Assembly: GCA_000158135.1 (NCBI GenBank)
Contig: DS999531.1
Span: 2,846,008-2,910,007, forward strand
DNA: 64,000 nucleotides
Source: Rhodobacteraceae bacterium KLH11
GTDB lineage: Bacteria; Pseudomonadota; Alphaproteobacteria; Rhodobacterales; Rhodobacteraceae
Direction: 5' to 3'
Shown: positions 39,704-49,638 of the stretch, piece after piece
Layout: each line of letters begins with the position of its first letter
Numbering within the stretch: the first letter of the stretch is position 1
Translations under genes and position numbers: made by a program
The notes under the pieces: generated by a model
The model's database searches: none
Told to the model about the DNA's origin: nothing
Seen by the model: the letters and a program-made list of their open reading frames with translations, nothing else

Positions 39704-41038
39704 TTACAAATAGTCTGACCGCTGCAGGCCGTATTTGGCCATCTTCTCGTTCAGGGTCCGGCGCGGCAGGCACAACTCATCCATGACGGACGCGATCGAC
39801 CCTTTGTGACGTCGCATCGTATTGTCGATCAACATCCGCTCGAAGGCTTCGACATACTCTTTCAACGGCTTGCCTTCCGTCGTCATCACCGGCTGCATTT
39901 CCTCGTGATCCGACATCAGCAGCGACGCGATTGTCCCCGACCCGCGCCGTGATTGCAGGACGGCGCGTTCGGCAATGTTGATCAGCTGCCGCACATTCCC
40001 CGGCCATGGGGCTTGCAGCAATTGCGCCGCTTCCTGCGCACTGACCTGCGGGGCCTCGCAGCCATATTCCTCGGCGAACTGCTCGCTGAGGCGCGTGAAC
40101 AGTGTCAGAATGTCCTCACCGCGCTGGCGCAGCGGTGGCATGGTGATGCGCAGCGCGGCAAGCCGGTAAAACAGATCGGGCCGCAGCACGTCTTCAGATG
40201 TCTTGCCCGCCTCCTGCAGGTTCGAAATCGCAACAATCCGCGTTTCTGCCGGCGTCCCCTGCTCGTTCATCACGCTCAGCAGACGCGCCTGCAACGTGTC
40301 GCTCAGCGCTTCGACATCTTCCAGAACCAGCGTCCCGCCGCGCGCTTCTTCGATGGCGGGCAACTGGGTGTCTTCCGGCAGCATCGGTCCGAACAAACGC
40401 TTCGACAGCGCCTCTTCCTCCAGCGCGGCGCAAGACACCAGAACAAATTTCTTGCCCGCCCGGCTGCCCACGGCGTGCAGCGCATGCGCGACCAGGGTCT
40501 TGCCTGTCCCGGTCTCGCCATCGATCAGTACATGACCATCCGCCTGCCCGAGATCGAGAATATCCTCACGCAGACGCTCCATAACCGGGCTCGCGCCGAT
40601 CAGCTTGTTCATGATCTGCGTGCCGCCCGACAGCTCGCGCCGCAGCGCGCGGTTGTCCAGTGTCAGCCGTCGTGCACTGCTGGCGCGTTTTGCCAGTTCC
40701 GACATCCGGTCTGGATTGAACGGTTTTTCAAGGAAATCAAATGCACCGACCCGCATGGCCTCAACCGCCATGGGGACATCACCGTGGCCGGTGATCATGA
40801 TGACAGGCAAAGTGCTGTCTGCCCCCATCAGCTTTTTCAGCAGCTGGATACCATCCATTCCCGGCATCTTGATGTCCGAGATCACGATGCCCGGATAATC
40901 CGGCCCCAATACCTTGAGCGCATCCTCGGCGCTCGAAAAAGTCTCAGTGTCATAGCCCGACAGCGCAAGCCATTGGCTGATCGATTGACGCATATCCTGT
41001 TCATCGTCCACAATGGCGATCTTCATGGCCTGTGCCAT
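39704..41038 (-). CDS. DctD-like response regulator lacking the GAFTGA loop
   Basis: A 444-residue NtrC-family protein: receiver domain (phosphoacceptor Asp55 in VISDIKMPGMDG), AAA+ domain with Walker A GETGTGKT at 174-181, and a C-terminal Fis-type helix-turn-helix (GSIASVMDELCLPRRTLNEK). The usual GAFTGA sigma-54 contact loop after LFG (residue 217) is gone, about eight residues shorter than normal, and the Walker B reads GGTLVLEDVE where DE is expected. It therefore probably does not activate sigma-54 in the usual way. It lies 11 bases after the kinase gene; the start at 41038 has AAGGA upstream. Confidence 0.9.
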   Translation of the reverse strand: MAQAMKIAIVDDEQDMRQSISQWLALSGYDTETFSSAEDALKVLGPDYPGIVISDIKMPGMDGIQLLKKLMGADSTLPVIMITGHGDVPMAVEAMRVGAFDFLEKPFNPDRMSELAKRASSARRLTLDNRALRRELSGGTQIMNKLIGASPVMERLREDILDLGQADGHVLIDGETGTGKTLVAHALHAVGSRAGKKFVLVSCAALEEEALSKRLFGPMLPEDTQLPAIEEARGGTLVLEDVEALSDTLQARLLSVMNEQGTPAETRIVAISNLQEAGKTSEDVLRPDLFYRLAALRITMPPLRQRGEDILTLFTRLSEQFAEEYGCEAPQVSAQEAAQLLQAPWPGNVRQLINIAERAVLQSRRGSGTIASLLMSDHEEMQPVMTTEGKPLKEYVEAFERMLIDNTMRRHKGSIASVMDELCLPRRTLNEKMAKYGLQRSDYL

Positions 41039-41049
41039 AGTCACTTCCT

Positions 41050-42828
41050 TTATTCCGCGGCCTCAAGGCCGTCGCTACCCAATATGGGCAATTGCATCTC
41101 AAACACCGCGCCACCCTGCTGGCCGTTGCGCGCGGTCAGGCGTCCGCCATGGTCGTTCACGATCCCGGACGAGATGGCAAGCCCCAGACCAACCCCGTCT
41201 CCGGGGCGTTTGGTCGTGTAGAACGGTTCAAACAGGTTCTCGATATCCTCGATCCCGTGACCATTGTCGCGCACCGTCAGAACCGCCTGATCACCCGCGG
41301 CCAGAATAATCTCGACATCAGGCTCATCGACCGATTTGGTTGCATCCAGCGCATTGCGCAACAGATTGACCATAACCTGTTCAATTCGCATCCGATCCCC
41401 CATCACTATAACAGGGTCTTCGGGCAGAATCTGGGTAATCTTCACATGACGCTGGCGCAGCTGTGGCTCCATCATCGACAGTGATGAGGCCAGCGCTTCG
41501 CCAAGATTCACGGGCGAAAACGCATCCGCGCCCTTGCGCGCATAGGATTTCAGCTGCCGCGTGATCGCGCCCATCCGCTCGATCAAACCATCGATACGGC
41601 CAAAACTGGCCAGTGCCTCTTCGGGACGGTTCCGGCGCAGCAGCAGACGTGCGCCCGCCAGATAGGTTTTCATCGCGGCCAGCGGCTGATTCAGCTCATG
41701 ACTGACCGCCGCCGACATCTCACCCAGCGCCGCCAGTTTCGAGCTTTGGGCAAGGGTCTGCTCGGCAACTTCCAGCGTCTTTTCAACCCGTTCCCGTTCA
41801 GCAATTTCCCGCTGCAACCTCAGGTTCAATGCGCGAAGCTCCGCCGACTCGCGCTGGAACAGGGTCATGCGCGACGTGGCCCTGCGGCTGAGCGCATAGA
41901 AGGTCAGCGCCAGAAGAATCGCGAATACCATGATCTCCAGCGCCAGCACGCTGTTCACCCGCTCGCGGATCGACGAATAGGTGGTGAACGAGGTCATTTG
42001 CCAGCCCCGGAACGGAATGCGCGTTTCCAGCCGCATTACGGCCTCACCTTGCAGATAGGCGTCGGGCGGCAAAGCGTGCCAGTCTGTCGTGGCGCGGATC
42101 GCGCGCTGGATCGCGCTTTGTGGCGGCTGGCGCAGTGTTGCGGCATTTTCCTCAAGGCCGCGCCATTGCGGCTCGGTCGACAGGATGATGGTACCTGTGC
42201 TGTCCGTGACCATCACGGCATCCGAAATCCCGGCCCAGGCCCGTTCGAATTTCTGCAGGTCAACCTCAACCACGATCACGCCAAGGATCTCGGCATTGGC
42301 CTCGATCCGCCGCGAGTAGACAAAGCTGTATCCACCGGATTCACGTGGAATCACCGAAAAGATCGTCGCGTTTGATCGCATCGCATCAATGAAATAGGGC
42401 GTGCCGCGATGACCCTCGCCCAATCGGTTCCGCATGGTCGCCGCACGGGTCAGCCCGTCACGGTCCAGCAGGAAGATCGAGGCGGCACCGATCTCTTCGA
42501 CAAACGAGATCAATCGCTGGCTCGACAGCGTATAATCGCTGGATTGCAGGGCCGAGATCAGCGTCGGATCGCGCGCCAGCAATTGCGGCACAATCGAGTT
42601 GCGGCGCAATTCGCTCAGCAGGTTACCGGAATAAAGCGCCAGACGCAGTTCGGCCCGGTTTCGGGTGGATTCGGTGAACCGGCTGGTCAGCAGGCTGTTG
42701 GTTACCCAGATCGTCGCGACCGTTACAACCAACAACAGCAGAATCGCCAGCCGCAGTCGCCATCCCATCGGCGATCCGCGCAAACGGCTCAGAAACCTGT
42801 TACTGCGTGGTTGTTCTTGCGCACTCAT
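41050..42828 (-). CDS. DctB-like sensor histidine kinase
   Basis: A 592-residue membrane kinase: transmembrane helix at about 26-46, a periplasmic double-PAS sensor (approximately 50-300, C4-dicarboxylate type), second helix near 300-320, coiled-coil linker, then HisKA with H-box AAVSHELNQPLAAMK and the ATPase region with NLLRNALDA and GVGLGLAI. Partner is the following regulator. No dctPQM transporter genes lie nearby, so the signal is uncertain. Confidence 0.9.
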   Translation of the reverse strand: MSAQEQPRSNRFLSRLRGSPMGWRLRLAILLLLVVTVATIWVTNSLLTSRFTESTRNRAELRLALYSGNLLSELRRNSIVPQLLARDPTLISALQSSDYTLSSQRLISFVEEIGAASIFLLDRDGLTRAATMRNRLGEGHRGTPYFIDAMRSNATIFSVIPRESGGYSFVYSRRIEANAEILGVIVVEVDLQKFERAWAGISDAVMVTDSTGTIILSTEPQWRGLEENAATLRQPPQSAIQRAIRATTDWHALPPDAYLQGEAVMRLETRIPFRGWQMTSFTTYSSIRERVNSVLALEIMVFAILLALTFYALSRRATSRMTLFQRESAELRALNLRLQREIAERERVEKTLEVAEQTLAQSSKLAALGEMSAAVSHELNQPLAAMKTYLAGARLLLRRNRPEEALASFGRIDGLIERMGAITRQLKSYARKGADAFSPVNLGEALASSLSMMEPQLRQRHVKITQILPEDPVIVMGDRMRIEQVMVNLLRNALDATKSVDEPDVEIILAAGDQAVLTVRDNGHGIEDIENLFEPFYTTKRPGDGVGLGLAISSGIVNDHGGRLTARNGQQGGAVFEMQLPILGSDGLEAAE

Positions 42829-42864
42829 GCTCAGACGCTACGCGTCCCGACCGATGACCTCAAG

Positions 42865-43533
42865 TCACGCTGGGGCCAACACACCCGCCAATGCGCGGAA
42901 GAGCGCCGTTCCATCCGTGCCTCCGTGGCCTGAATCCGCCGCCCGTTCGGGGTGCGGCATCATCCCTAACACGCGGCGGTTGTGGGATAATATGCCCGCA
43001 ATATCGTCGCGCGAACCGTTGGGATTTTCGGCGTAAGTGAAGGCAATACGGTCCTGATCCCTCAGTTCCGCCAGCGTCTCGTCATCGGCAAAATAGTTAC
43101 CATCGTGATGGGCAATCGGGATGTCGATGACATCACCCGCATTATACCCTTCGGTAAAGGCGCTGTCGCTGGTTTCAACTTTCAGCCCAATCGTGCGGCA
43201 GATGTATTTCAGACCTGCATTCCGCAGCAGAGCACCGGGCAGAATACCGGTTTCGGTCAGGACCTGAAAGCCGTTGCAGATGCCAACAGCGTAACCGCCC
43301 CGTTCAGTATGCGCGGCCAGCGCCTTGCAGATTGGTGATTGCGCGGCAATCGCACCGCAACGCAGGTAATCGCCATAAGAAAACCCGCCGGGGACACCGA
43401 CAATATCGATGCCATCAGGCAGCGCGGCATCCTTGTGCCACACCATCTCGACAGAAAACCCGGCCTGTTCAAAAGCGACGGCCAGATCGCGATCACAATT
43501 GGAGCCGGGGAAAACGATGACGGCGGCGCGCAT
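42865..43533 (-). CDS. purQ: Phosphoribosylformylglycinamidine synthase, glutaminase subunit
   Basis: Supplies ammonia for the fourth step of purine synthesis, with PurS and PurL. The 222-residue class I amidotransferase has the nucleophile Cys86 in [10 protein letters not shown] and the His/Glu pair in MMPHPERA. Directly follows purS on the minus strand, while purL sits 18 kb away on the plus strand. Confidence 0.97.
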   Translation of the reverse strand: MRAAVIVFPGSNCDRDLAVAFEQAGFSVEMVWHKDAALPDGIDIVGVPGGFSYGDYLRCGAIAAQSPICKALAAHTERGGYAVGICNGFQVLTETGILPGALLRNAGLKYICRTIGLKVETSDSAFTEGYNAGDVIDIPIAHHDGNYFADDETLAELRDQDRIAFTYAENPNGSRDDIAGILSHNRRVLGMMPHPERAADSGHGGTDGTALFRALAGVLAPA

Positions 43534-43559
43534 GGCGGACCCTCCTTGGCAGGGAAACT

Positions 43560-43790
43560 TCAGAGCAGTTCGATCTCAAAGCGTTCGATGACCGTGTTGG
43601 CCAACAGCTTTTCACACATTCTGGTCACGTCGGCCTCGGTCGCGCCTTCGGTCAGTTCCAGATCAATCACCTTGCCCTGACGGACACCTTCGACCTGATC
43701 AAAGCCCAATGCACCCAATGCGTGACGCACGGCCTCACCCTGCGGGTCCAGAACCCCGTTCTTGAGCATCACATGCACTCGTGCCTTCAT
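43560..43790 (-). CDS. purS: Phosphoribosylformylglycinamidine synthase subunit PurS
   Basis: The 76-residue bridging subunit of the FGAM synthase complex. It starts [20 protein letters not shown] with the family signature and ends with [14 protein letters not shown] longer frame to 43868 is rejected because the extra residues do not match the family and would run toward purC. Confidence 0.95.
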   Translation of the reverse strand: MKARVHVMLKNGVLDPQGEAVRHALGALGFDQVEGVRQGKVIDLELTEGATEADVTRMCEKLLANTVIERFEIELL

Positions 43791-43889
43791 CTCGGAAACT
43801 CCAGTCATGGGCCACCTGCAGGCCCGTTTCGTTGCGCGCGGGATACCCCGCTTATCCGTTTCGGACAACCCCGCGAATGGAGGTTGATC

Positions 43890-44645
43890 TCAGTTGATCA
43901 GCGTTGGTTTGGTGACGTTGCTTTTGGGCAGAACACCCAGACGGCGCGCGACCTCGGAATAGGCATCCGTCAGGCTGCCCAGATCACGGCGGAACACGTC
44001 CTTGTCCAGCTTCTGACCGGTCTCGATATCCCACAGGCGGCAGCTGTCAGGGCTGATTTCGTCGGCAACCAGCAGGCGCTGGAAATCGCCCTCATAAACG
44101 CGCCCGATCTCGATCTTGAAATCGACCAGACGGATACCAACGGCCAGCATCACGCCGCTCATGAAATCATTCACGCGCAGGGCCAGGCTGAGGATATCGT
44201 CCATGTCCTGCTGGCTGGCCCAGCCAAAGGCGGCGATATGTTCCTCGGTCACCAGCGGATCACCCAGCGCATCATCCTTATAGCAATATTCGACGATCGG
44301 ACGCGGCAGTTGCGTACCCTCGGCGATACCCAACCGCTTGGACATCGATCCGGCCGCATAGTTGCGTACAATCACTTCCAGCGGAATGATCTCGCAATTG
44401 CGAACCAGTTGTTCGCGCATGTTCAGCCGCCGGATGAAATGGGTCGGCACACCGATCTGGGCCAGACCATTCATGAAAAACTCGCTGAGGCGGTTGTTCA
44501 GAACGCCCTTGCCATCGATGACATCTTTTTTCTCAGCGTTGAACGCGGTCGCGTCATCCTTGAAATACTGCACGATTGTGCCCGGCTCGGGGCCTTCATA
44601 CAGAATCTTGGCCTTGCCTTCGTAGATCTTTTTGCGACGCGCCAT
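43890..44645 (-). CDS. purC: SAICAR synthetase
   Basis: Joins aspartate to CAIR in purine synthesis. 251 residues with the signature [18 protein letters not shown] and [20 protein letters not shown] for substrate and ATP binding. First gene of the purC-purS-purQ group, 99 bases upstream of purS, and divergent from the zeta subunit gene. Confidence 0.97.
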   Translation of the reverse strand: MARRKKIYEGKAKILYEGPEPGTIVQYFKDDATAFNAEKKDVIDGKGVLNNRLSEFFMNGLAQIGVPTHFIRRLNMREQLVRNCEIIPLEVIVRNYAAGSMSKRLGIAEGTQLPRPIVEYCYKDDALGDPLVTEEHIAAFGWASQQDMDDILSLALRVNDFMSGVMLAVGIRLVDFKIEIGRVYEGDFQRLLVADEISPDSCRLWDIETGQKLDKDVFRRDLGSLTDAYSEVARRLGVLPKSNVTKPTLIN

Positions 44646-44832
44646 GAGCGACCTTTCCAGTCTGGGGAAAGGGAATGAGTCCCCTTACGTTGGCGCCCTC
44701 ATAGTGCAAGCCCCGCATTCCCGCAAGTTTGCTGCCCCGAGGGTCTTTGACGCAGCGCAAATACCTTGCGCCCGAAGCCTCCTATGGTCATATCATCAGG
44801 AAACAGCACGTAATCCAAGGGGTCCCCGACCA

Positions 44833-45153
44833 ATGACGACATTCGATGAACGTGAAGCCGCGTTTGAAAGCAAGTTTGCCCATGATGAAAAGATGCAATT
44901 CATCGCACGGATGCGCCGTAACCGGTTCATGGCTGTCTGGGCCTCGGCGCTGAAGGGCGAAACCGTGGAAGAGGCACGGGAATACGGAAAAGAACTGGTG
45001 CGCACCGATCTTCAGAATGTCAGCGAAGATGACGTTGTCGAAGCGGTAAAGGGCTATCTCGGCGATCTGGCGGATGAGGCGAAAATTCGTGAGAAGATGG
45101 TTGAGCTGCTGGTTGAAGCCAAGGAACAGGTGATGGCGGAAGCCGAAGTCTGA
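44833..45153 (+). CDS. F1-ATPase inhibitor zeta subunit (DUF1476)
   Basis: In Paracoccus and related alphaproteobacteria this protein binds F1 and blocks ATP hydrolysis. The 106-residue protein starts MTTFDEREAAFESKFAHDEK, the inhibitory N-terminal region, followed by a four-helix bundle (ADEAKIREKMVELLVEAKEQ). Single gene ended by a strong terminator; ATP synthase genes themselves are not here. Confidence 0.9.
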   Translation: MTTFDEREAAFESKFAHDEKMQFIARMRRNRFMAVWASALKGETVEEAREYGKELVRTDLQNVSEDDVVEAVKGYLGDLADEAKIREKMVELLVEAKEQVMAEAEV

Positions 45154-45203
45154 GGCTTGCGCTGCAGGGCTCATGATCTTCATGAGTTTTATGAATTTGA
45201 TTT

Positions 45204-45240
45204 GACGCCCCGGTCGTGAGACACGGGGCGTCTCTGTTAT
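45204..45240 (+). terminator. Terminator of the zeta subunit gene
   Basis: GACGCCCCG (45204-45212) pairs with CGGGGCGTC (45224-45232) over an 11-base loop, followed by the T-rich TCTGTTATTT. Confidence 0.85.
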
Positions 45241-45275
45241 TTGACAGGTTTCGGCCTCATATTTGGAACACCCCG

Positions 45276-46289
45276 ATGACAAATGCGCTCAGCACCCTTC
45301 TGGAAACCGTCGATGTCGTTCTTGCAGATGGTGCGACGGGGACCAATCTGTTCGCGATGGGTTTGCAATCCGGGGATGCTCCTGAGCTATGGAACGTGGA
45401 TGCACCTGACAAGATCAGGGCGCTGTATGAGGGTTCGGTCAATGCGGGCAGTGATCTGTTCCTGACCAACACCTTCGGCGGGACTGCTGCGCGCCTGAAG
45501 CTGCATGAGGCCCAGAACCGCGTATCCGAACTGAACCGCATCGGTGCCGAACTGGGACGCGAGGTTGCCGATAAAGCTGATCGCCCCGTGATTGTTGCCG
45601 GATCGGTTGGCCCGACCGGCGAGATCATGGAACCTGTGGGCACCCTGTCGCATGCCGAGGCTGTCGAGATGTTTCACGAACAGGCCGAAGCGCTGAAAGC
45701 GGGCGGTGCAGATGTATTGTGGCTGGAAACCATCAGCGCCCCGGAAGAGTTTCGCGCCGCCGCCGAGGCATTTTCCATGGCTGACATGCCTTGGTGTGGC
45801 ACCATGAGCTTTGACACTGCAGGGCGCACCATGATGGGCGTTACATCTTCTGATCTGGCAAACATTGTCGAAACTCTGCCCAATCCACCGCTGGCGTTTG
45901 GGGCCAATTGCGGAACGGGTGCTTCGGACATTTTACGCACCATCCTTGGGTTTGCAGCACAGGGGACCGAGCGTCCTTTGATTTCCAAGGGGAATGCAGG
46001 CATCCCGAAATATGTGGATGGTCACATCCACTATGACGGGACACCCGAGTTGATGGGTCAATATGCGGCCATGGCCCGCGATGCTGGCGCGACGATTATC
46101 GGCGGCTGCTGTGGCACCATGCCTGAACATCTGCGCAAGATGCGCGAGGCCCTGGATACTCAGCCAGGTCGGGAACGCCCGACGCTGGATCAGATCACAG
46201 ACGCGCTTGGCCCATTCACCTCGCCCTCGGACGGTACGGGCGATCAGGCTGCCCCCGAACGGCGCACGCGTCGTCGTCGCCGCGCCTGA
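45276..46289 (+). CDS. bmt: Betaine-homocysteine S-methyltransferase
   Basis: Transfers a methyl from glycine betaine to homocysteine, making methionine. The 337-residue protein has the homocysteine/zinc fold: VVLADGATGTNLFAMGL at the start, a zinc Cys in FGANCGTG and the pair in GGCCGTMPEH. It ends in a basic tail (ERRTRRRRRA). Similar enzymes use other methyl donors, so the betaine specificity is inferred from the family. Start at 45276 is MTNALSTLL. Confidence 0.88.
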   Translation: MTNALSTLLETVDVVLADGATGTNLFAMGLQSGDAPELWNVDAPDKIRALYEGSVNAGSDLFLTNTFGGTAARLKLHEAQNRVSELNRIGAELGREVADKADRPVIVAGSVGPTGEIMEPVGTLSHAEAVEMFHEQAEALKAGGADVLWLETISAPEEFRAAAEAFSMADMPWCGTMSFDTAGRTMMGVTSSDLANIVETLPNPPLAFGANCGTGASDILRTILGFAAQGTERPLISKGNAGIPKYVDGHIHYDGTPELMGQYAAMARDAGATIIGGCCGTMPEHLRKMREALDTQPGRERPTLDQITDALGPFTSPSDGTGDQAAPERRTRRRRRA

Positions 46290-46297
46290 GCGGATGC

Positions 46298-47074
46298 TCA
46301 GCGCCCTTCGAACTTGGCGGGGCGCTTTTCCAGAAAGGCCACCACCCCTTCGGCAAAATCCCGGGTGCGCCCGCATTCACCCTGTAAATGCGCCTCGGTC
46401 GCGAGCTGTTGAGGCAGGGTGTTGTCATAGCTTCCCCGGATCGCCTGTTTGATCGCGCGGAACCCGGCGGTGGGACCATTGGCCAGATAGCTCGCCCGTT
46501 CGCGCCAATGTGCATCAAAAAGATCATCCGCCACCGCTTCCCAGATCAATCCCCAATCATCGGCTTGCCGCGCGCTGATCTTGTCGGCAAACAGGGCCGC
46601 CCCCATCGCCTTGGCAAACCCCATCTGACGGGGCATGAACCAGGTGCCGCCCGCATCCGGCAGCAGGCCAATCCGGGCGAAAGCCTGCAGGAAATAGGCG
46701 CTTTCGGTTGCGATCACCACATCGGCAGACAGTGCCAGATTGGCCCCTGCCCCCGCCGCCGGACCATTGACCGCTGCGATGGTGGGCACAGGGCAATCAT
46801 ACACAGCCTCAAGCATCGGCTCATATTCATCCCGCAGCGCGCGTTCGAGATCGATCTTGCCTGTACTCGACGCATCCCCCAGATCCTGACCCGAACAAAA
46901 GGCAGGCCCCGCGCCGGTCAGTACAATCGCGCGGGCCTGCTGTGCTGCGTCTTTCATCGCATGGGTGATCTCGGCCCGCATCTGCGTCGTCAGCGCATTC
47001 ATCTTGTCGGGCCGGTTCAACGTCAGAACCGCCAAATCGTCGGTTATGTCCAGAAGGACCGCTTCGTATTCCAT
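46298..47074 (-). CDS. Enoyl-CoA hydratase/isomerase family protein
   Basis: A crotonase-fold enzyme of 258 residues. The oxyanion-hole segment FCSGQDLGD and AAVNGPAAGAGANLALSAD are present, resembling PaaG-type isomerases, and GGTWFMPRQMGFAKAM follows. The substrate is not shown; the neighbours (ccm genes) give no hint. Start at 47074 has GAGG seven bases upstream. Confidence 0.85.
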   Translation of the reverse strand: MEYEAVLLDITDDLAVLTLNRPDKMNALTTQMRAEITHAMKDAAQQARAIVLTGAGPAFCSGQDLGDASSTGKIDLERALRDEYEPMLEAVYDCPVPTIAAVNGPAAGAGANLALSADVVIATESAYFLQAFARIGLLPDAGGTWFMPRQMGFAKAMGAALFADKISARQADDWGLIWEAVADDLFDAHWRERASYLANGPTAGFRAIKQAIRGSYDNTLPQQLATEAHLQGECGRTRDFAEGVVAFLEKRPAKFEGR

Positions 47075-47147
47075 GCAAAACCTCACCTGCGCCGCGTTTC
47101 GCGAAACCCTGACGCAAATGTGAGGGAAGGAAAAGCGGAACCGCGCG

Positions 47148-47603
47148 TCAGTCTTCCAGAATTTGACGCAGGCGTTTTTGCTCTTCCGTGCTTAAGCTGT
47201 CGGAAGAGGCCGTGTTCTGCTGGCTTGAGCGATTGCGCAGAAAGCGCCATCCCACCGCTGCGGCGATCAGCAGCATTATTGGCCCGGACAGCCATAACAA
47301 CAGATTGGCCCCGGTCGTGGTCGGATTCAGCAACACATATTCACCATACCGGGCGACGATGAAATCCACCGCTTGCTGATCGGTATCCCCGGCAACCAGA
47401 CGTTCCCGCAGCAAAATACGCAGATCGCGCGCAAGCTCGGCATTGCTTTCGTCAATGCTCTCATTGCGGCAAACCAGACAGCGCAAACCGGTGCTGATGT
47501 CACGCGCGCGCGCCTCTAGCGCGGGATCATCCAGAATCTCATCCGGCTGCACCGCTGACACCGGGGACGCAATCAGCAGCAGGATCACCAACAGACGTTT
47601 CAT
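47148..47603 (-). CDS. ccmH: Cytochrome c maturation protein CcmH
   Basis: A periplasm-facing thioredoxin-like reductant of apocytochrome c. The 151-residue protein has a signal/anchor at the N-terminus, the redox motif LRCLVCRNESI with Cys42 and Cys45, and a C-terminal transmembrane helix (LLLWLSGPIMLLIAAAV). Its ATG overlaps the ccmF stop by four bases. Confidence 0.94.
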   Translation of the reverse strand: MKRLLVILLLIASPVSAVQPDEILDDPALEARARDISTGLRCLVCRNESIDESNAELARDLRILLRERLVAGDTDQQAVDFIVARYGEYVLLNPTTTGANLLLWLSGPIMLLIAAAVGWRFLRNRSSQQNTASSDSLSTEEQKRLRQILED

Positions 47604-49564
47604 TCCGCAGGCACCCCGCCCGGAGGCGTTTTCTGCGCGCCCGCTGCAACCCGGAAGCGACGATCCGACAGGCTGAGCAACCCACCCAAGGCCATCAGGA
47701 AGCACCCGCCCCAAATCCAGTTGGCTAGCGGTTTGATATAGGTGCGCAACACCCAGCCACCATCGGCCTGCTGATCCCCGATCACAACATAAAGATCACG
47801 CAAGAACCGATAGTCGATTGCCGCCTCAGTCGTGGGCATGCCCGCCACCGGATAGTCACGCTTTTCCGGATTCAGGACATTGATAAACCGCCCATCTTTC
47901 TCGACCTTTACATCTGCTGTTGTCGAGAAATAGTTCGGCCCCTGCACCCGGCGCACATCCTGCAGCGTCAAGGTGAACTGCCCCACCTCAAAGGGCTGGC
48001 CGGATTGCGCAACGCGAATATCCTCAACCTCCCACGCTGTCAGGCCCGCGATCGCGAACATGGTCACACCCAATCCGGTATGGGCCACAGCCTTTCCCCA
48101 ATCCGCACCGGGCAGGCGGAACAGGCGGCCAACGCTGCCCTTGCGGCCTGTACGGCTCCAGAGGTCAACGATGGCACCAAAGGTGATCCAGGCCCCCAGA
48201 AACAGCCCCACAGGCCCCAGCGCACTGCGCCCGGACTGCATCGCCCAGATCAGAACCGCCAGCGCCACCGCCAGCGCAAACGCATAACGCAACGACCACG
48301 CCGCACGGCCCAGCCTGCCCCGTTTCCACGGCAACATGGCACCGACGGGCAAGACGATGCCCAAAACAATCATGAAAGGTGTAAAGGCCGCGTTAAAAAA
48401 CGGCGCACCGACCGAGAGTTTTCTGTCAAATGCCATTTCGGCCACCATCGGCCAAAGGGTGCCGAAGAAAACCACGAAACAGCTGACCGCCAGCAGGATA
48501 TTGTTCAGAATCAGCGCGCTTTCACGGCTGACCACGCCAAACACCCCTTTGGCCTCCATCGCCTGCGCCCGCGCAGCGAAAAGGGTCAACGCCCCACCAA
48601 TGAAGATCACCAGAATGAACAGGATAAACACGCCCCGCTCGGGATCGTTGGCAAAGGCATGCACCGATGTCAGCAGGCCTGAACGCACGATGAAGGTGCC
48701 GATCAGAGAGAAGCCAAAGGCAATGATGGCCAGCAATATGGTCCAGCTTTTCAGCGCTTCGCGTTTTTCAACCACAATCGCCGAATGCAGCAACGCCGCC
48801 GCCAGAAGCCATGGCATGAACGAGGCATTCTCGACCGGGTCCCAGAACCAGAAACCACCCCAACCCAGCTCGTAATAGGCCCACCATGATCCAAGCGCGA
48901 TCCCGATCGTCAGGAAGACCCACGCCGCCAGCGTCCAGGGCCGCACCCAGCGGCCCCATGCGGCATCCACCCGCCCCTCGATCAAGGCGGCGACGGCAAA
49001 GCTGAAGGCCATGCTCAGGCCGACATAGCCCAGATACAGGAATGGCGGGTGGAAGGCCAAACCCGGATCCTGCAGCAACGGGTTGAGGTCCCGCCCATCA
49101 AAGGGTGGCACAGCAAGCCGGTCAAACGGGTTCGATGTGAATAAGATAAAAGCAAAGAACGCGACGCCGATGGCAGCCTGCACCGACAAAACGCGGGCTT
49201 TCAGCGTGGGCGGCAGGCCACCTCCGAACACCGCAGCCATGGCTCCGAACAGCGCCACAATCAGCACCCATAGCAGCATCGAACCTTCATGGTTTCCCCA
49301 GGTCCCGCTGATCTTGTAAAGCATCGGTTTGGCCGAATGACTGTTTTCAACCACCACCCGCAGCGAGAAATCCGAGGTCGTGAAAGCCCAGACCAGGGCG
49401 CCAAACGCAAACGCCGTCAGCAGGAACTGCGCCAGCGCGGCAGGCTCGGCAAAAACCATCCAGCCATTCCAACGCCTGGCAGCCCCGATCAGAGGCACCA
49501 CAGTCTGCACAATGGCGACAAGAAAGGCTAGGATCAGCGCGAAATGGCCAAGCTCTGTAATCAT
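47600..49564 (-). CDS. ccmF: Cytochrome c heme lyase CcmF
   Basis: The large membrane subunit that ligates heme to apocytochrome c with CcmH. The 654-residue protein has about 14 spans, the WWD tryptophan-rich periplasmic motif (YELGWGGFWFWDPVENASFM) and conserved His residues. The start MITELGHFALI at 49564 is preferred to a longer frame. It lies 74 bases after the holin gene on the same strand. Confidence 0.96.
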   Translation of the reverse strand: MITELGHFALILAFLVAIVQTVVPLIGAARRWNGWMVFAEPAALAQFLLTAFAFGALVWAFTTSDFSLRVVVENSHSAKPMLYKISGTWGNHEGSMLLWVLIVALFGAMAAVFGGGLPPTLKARVLSVQAAIGVAFFAFILFTSNPFDRLAVPPFDGRDLNPLLQDPGLAFHPPFLYLGYVGLSMAFSFAVAALIEGRVDAAWGRWVRPWTLAAWVFLTIGIALGSWWAYYELGWGGFWFWDPVENASFMPWLLAAALLHSAIVVEKREALKSWTILLAIIAFGFSLIGTFIVRSGLLTSVHAFANDPERGVFILFILVIFIGGALTLFAARAQAMEAKGVFGVVSRESALILNNILLAVSCFVVFFGTLWPMVAEMAFDRKLSVGAPFFNAAFTPFMIVLGIVLPVGAMLPWKRGRLGRAAWSLRYAFALAVALAVLIWAMQSGRSALGPVGLFLGAWITFGAIVDLWSRTGRKGSVGRLFRLPGADWGKAVAHTGLGVTMFAIAGLTAWEVEDIRVAQSGQPFEVGQFTLTLQDVRRVQGPNYFSTTADVKVEKDGRFINVLNPEKRDYPVAGMPTTEAAIDYRFLRDLYVVIGDQQADGGWVLRTYIKPLANWIWGGCFLMALGGLLSLSDRRFRVAAGAQKTPPGGVPAE

Positions 49565-49638
49565 GGCTCGCTTATACGCGGGCCGCTGAACAAGCACCAT
49601 TCACATTCGCCTGTCCCTCTCGCACATAGTGTCGCGCC

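Noticed and set aside
45181..45275. Possible SAM-type riboswitch before bmt
   Set aside because: The only structure is the terminator of the preceding gene; no SAM-II or SAM/SAH conserved core is present.
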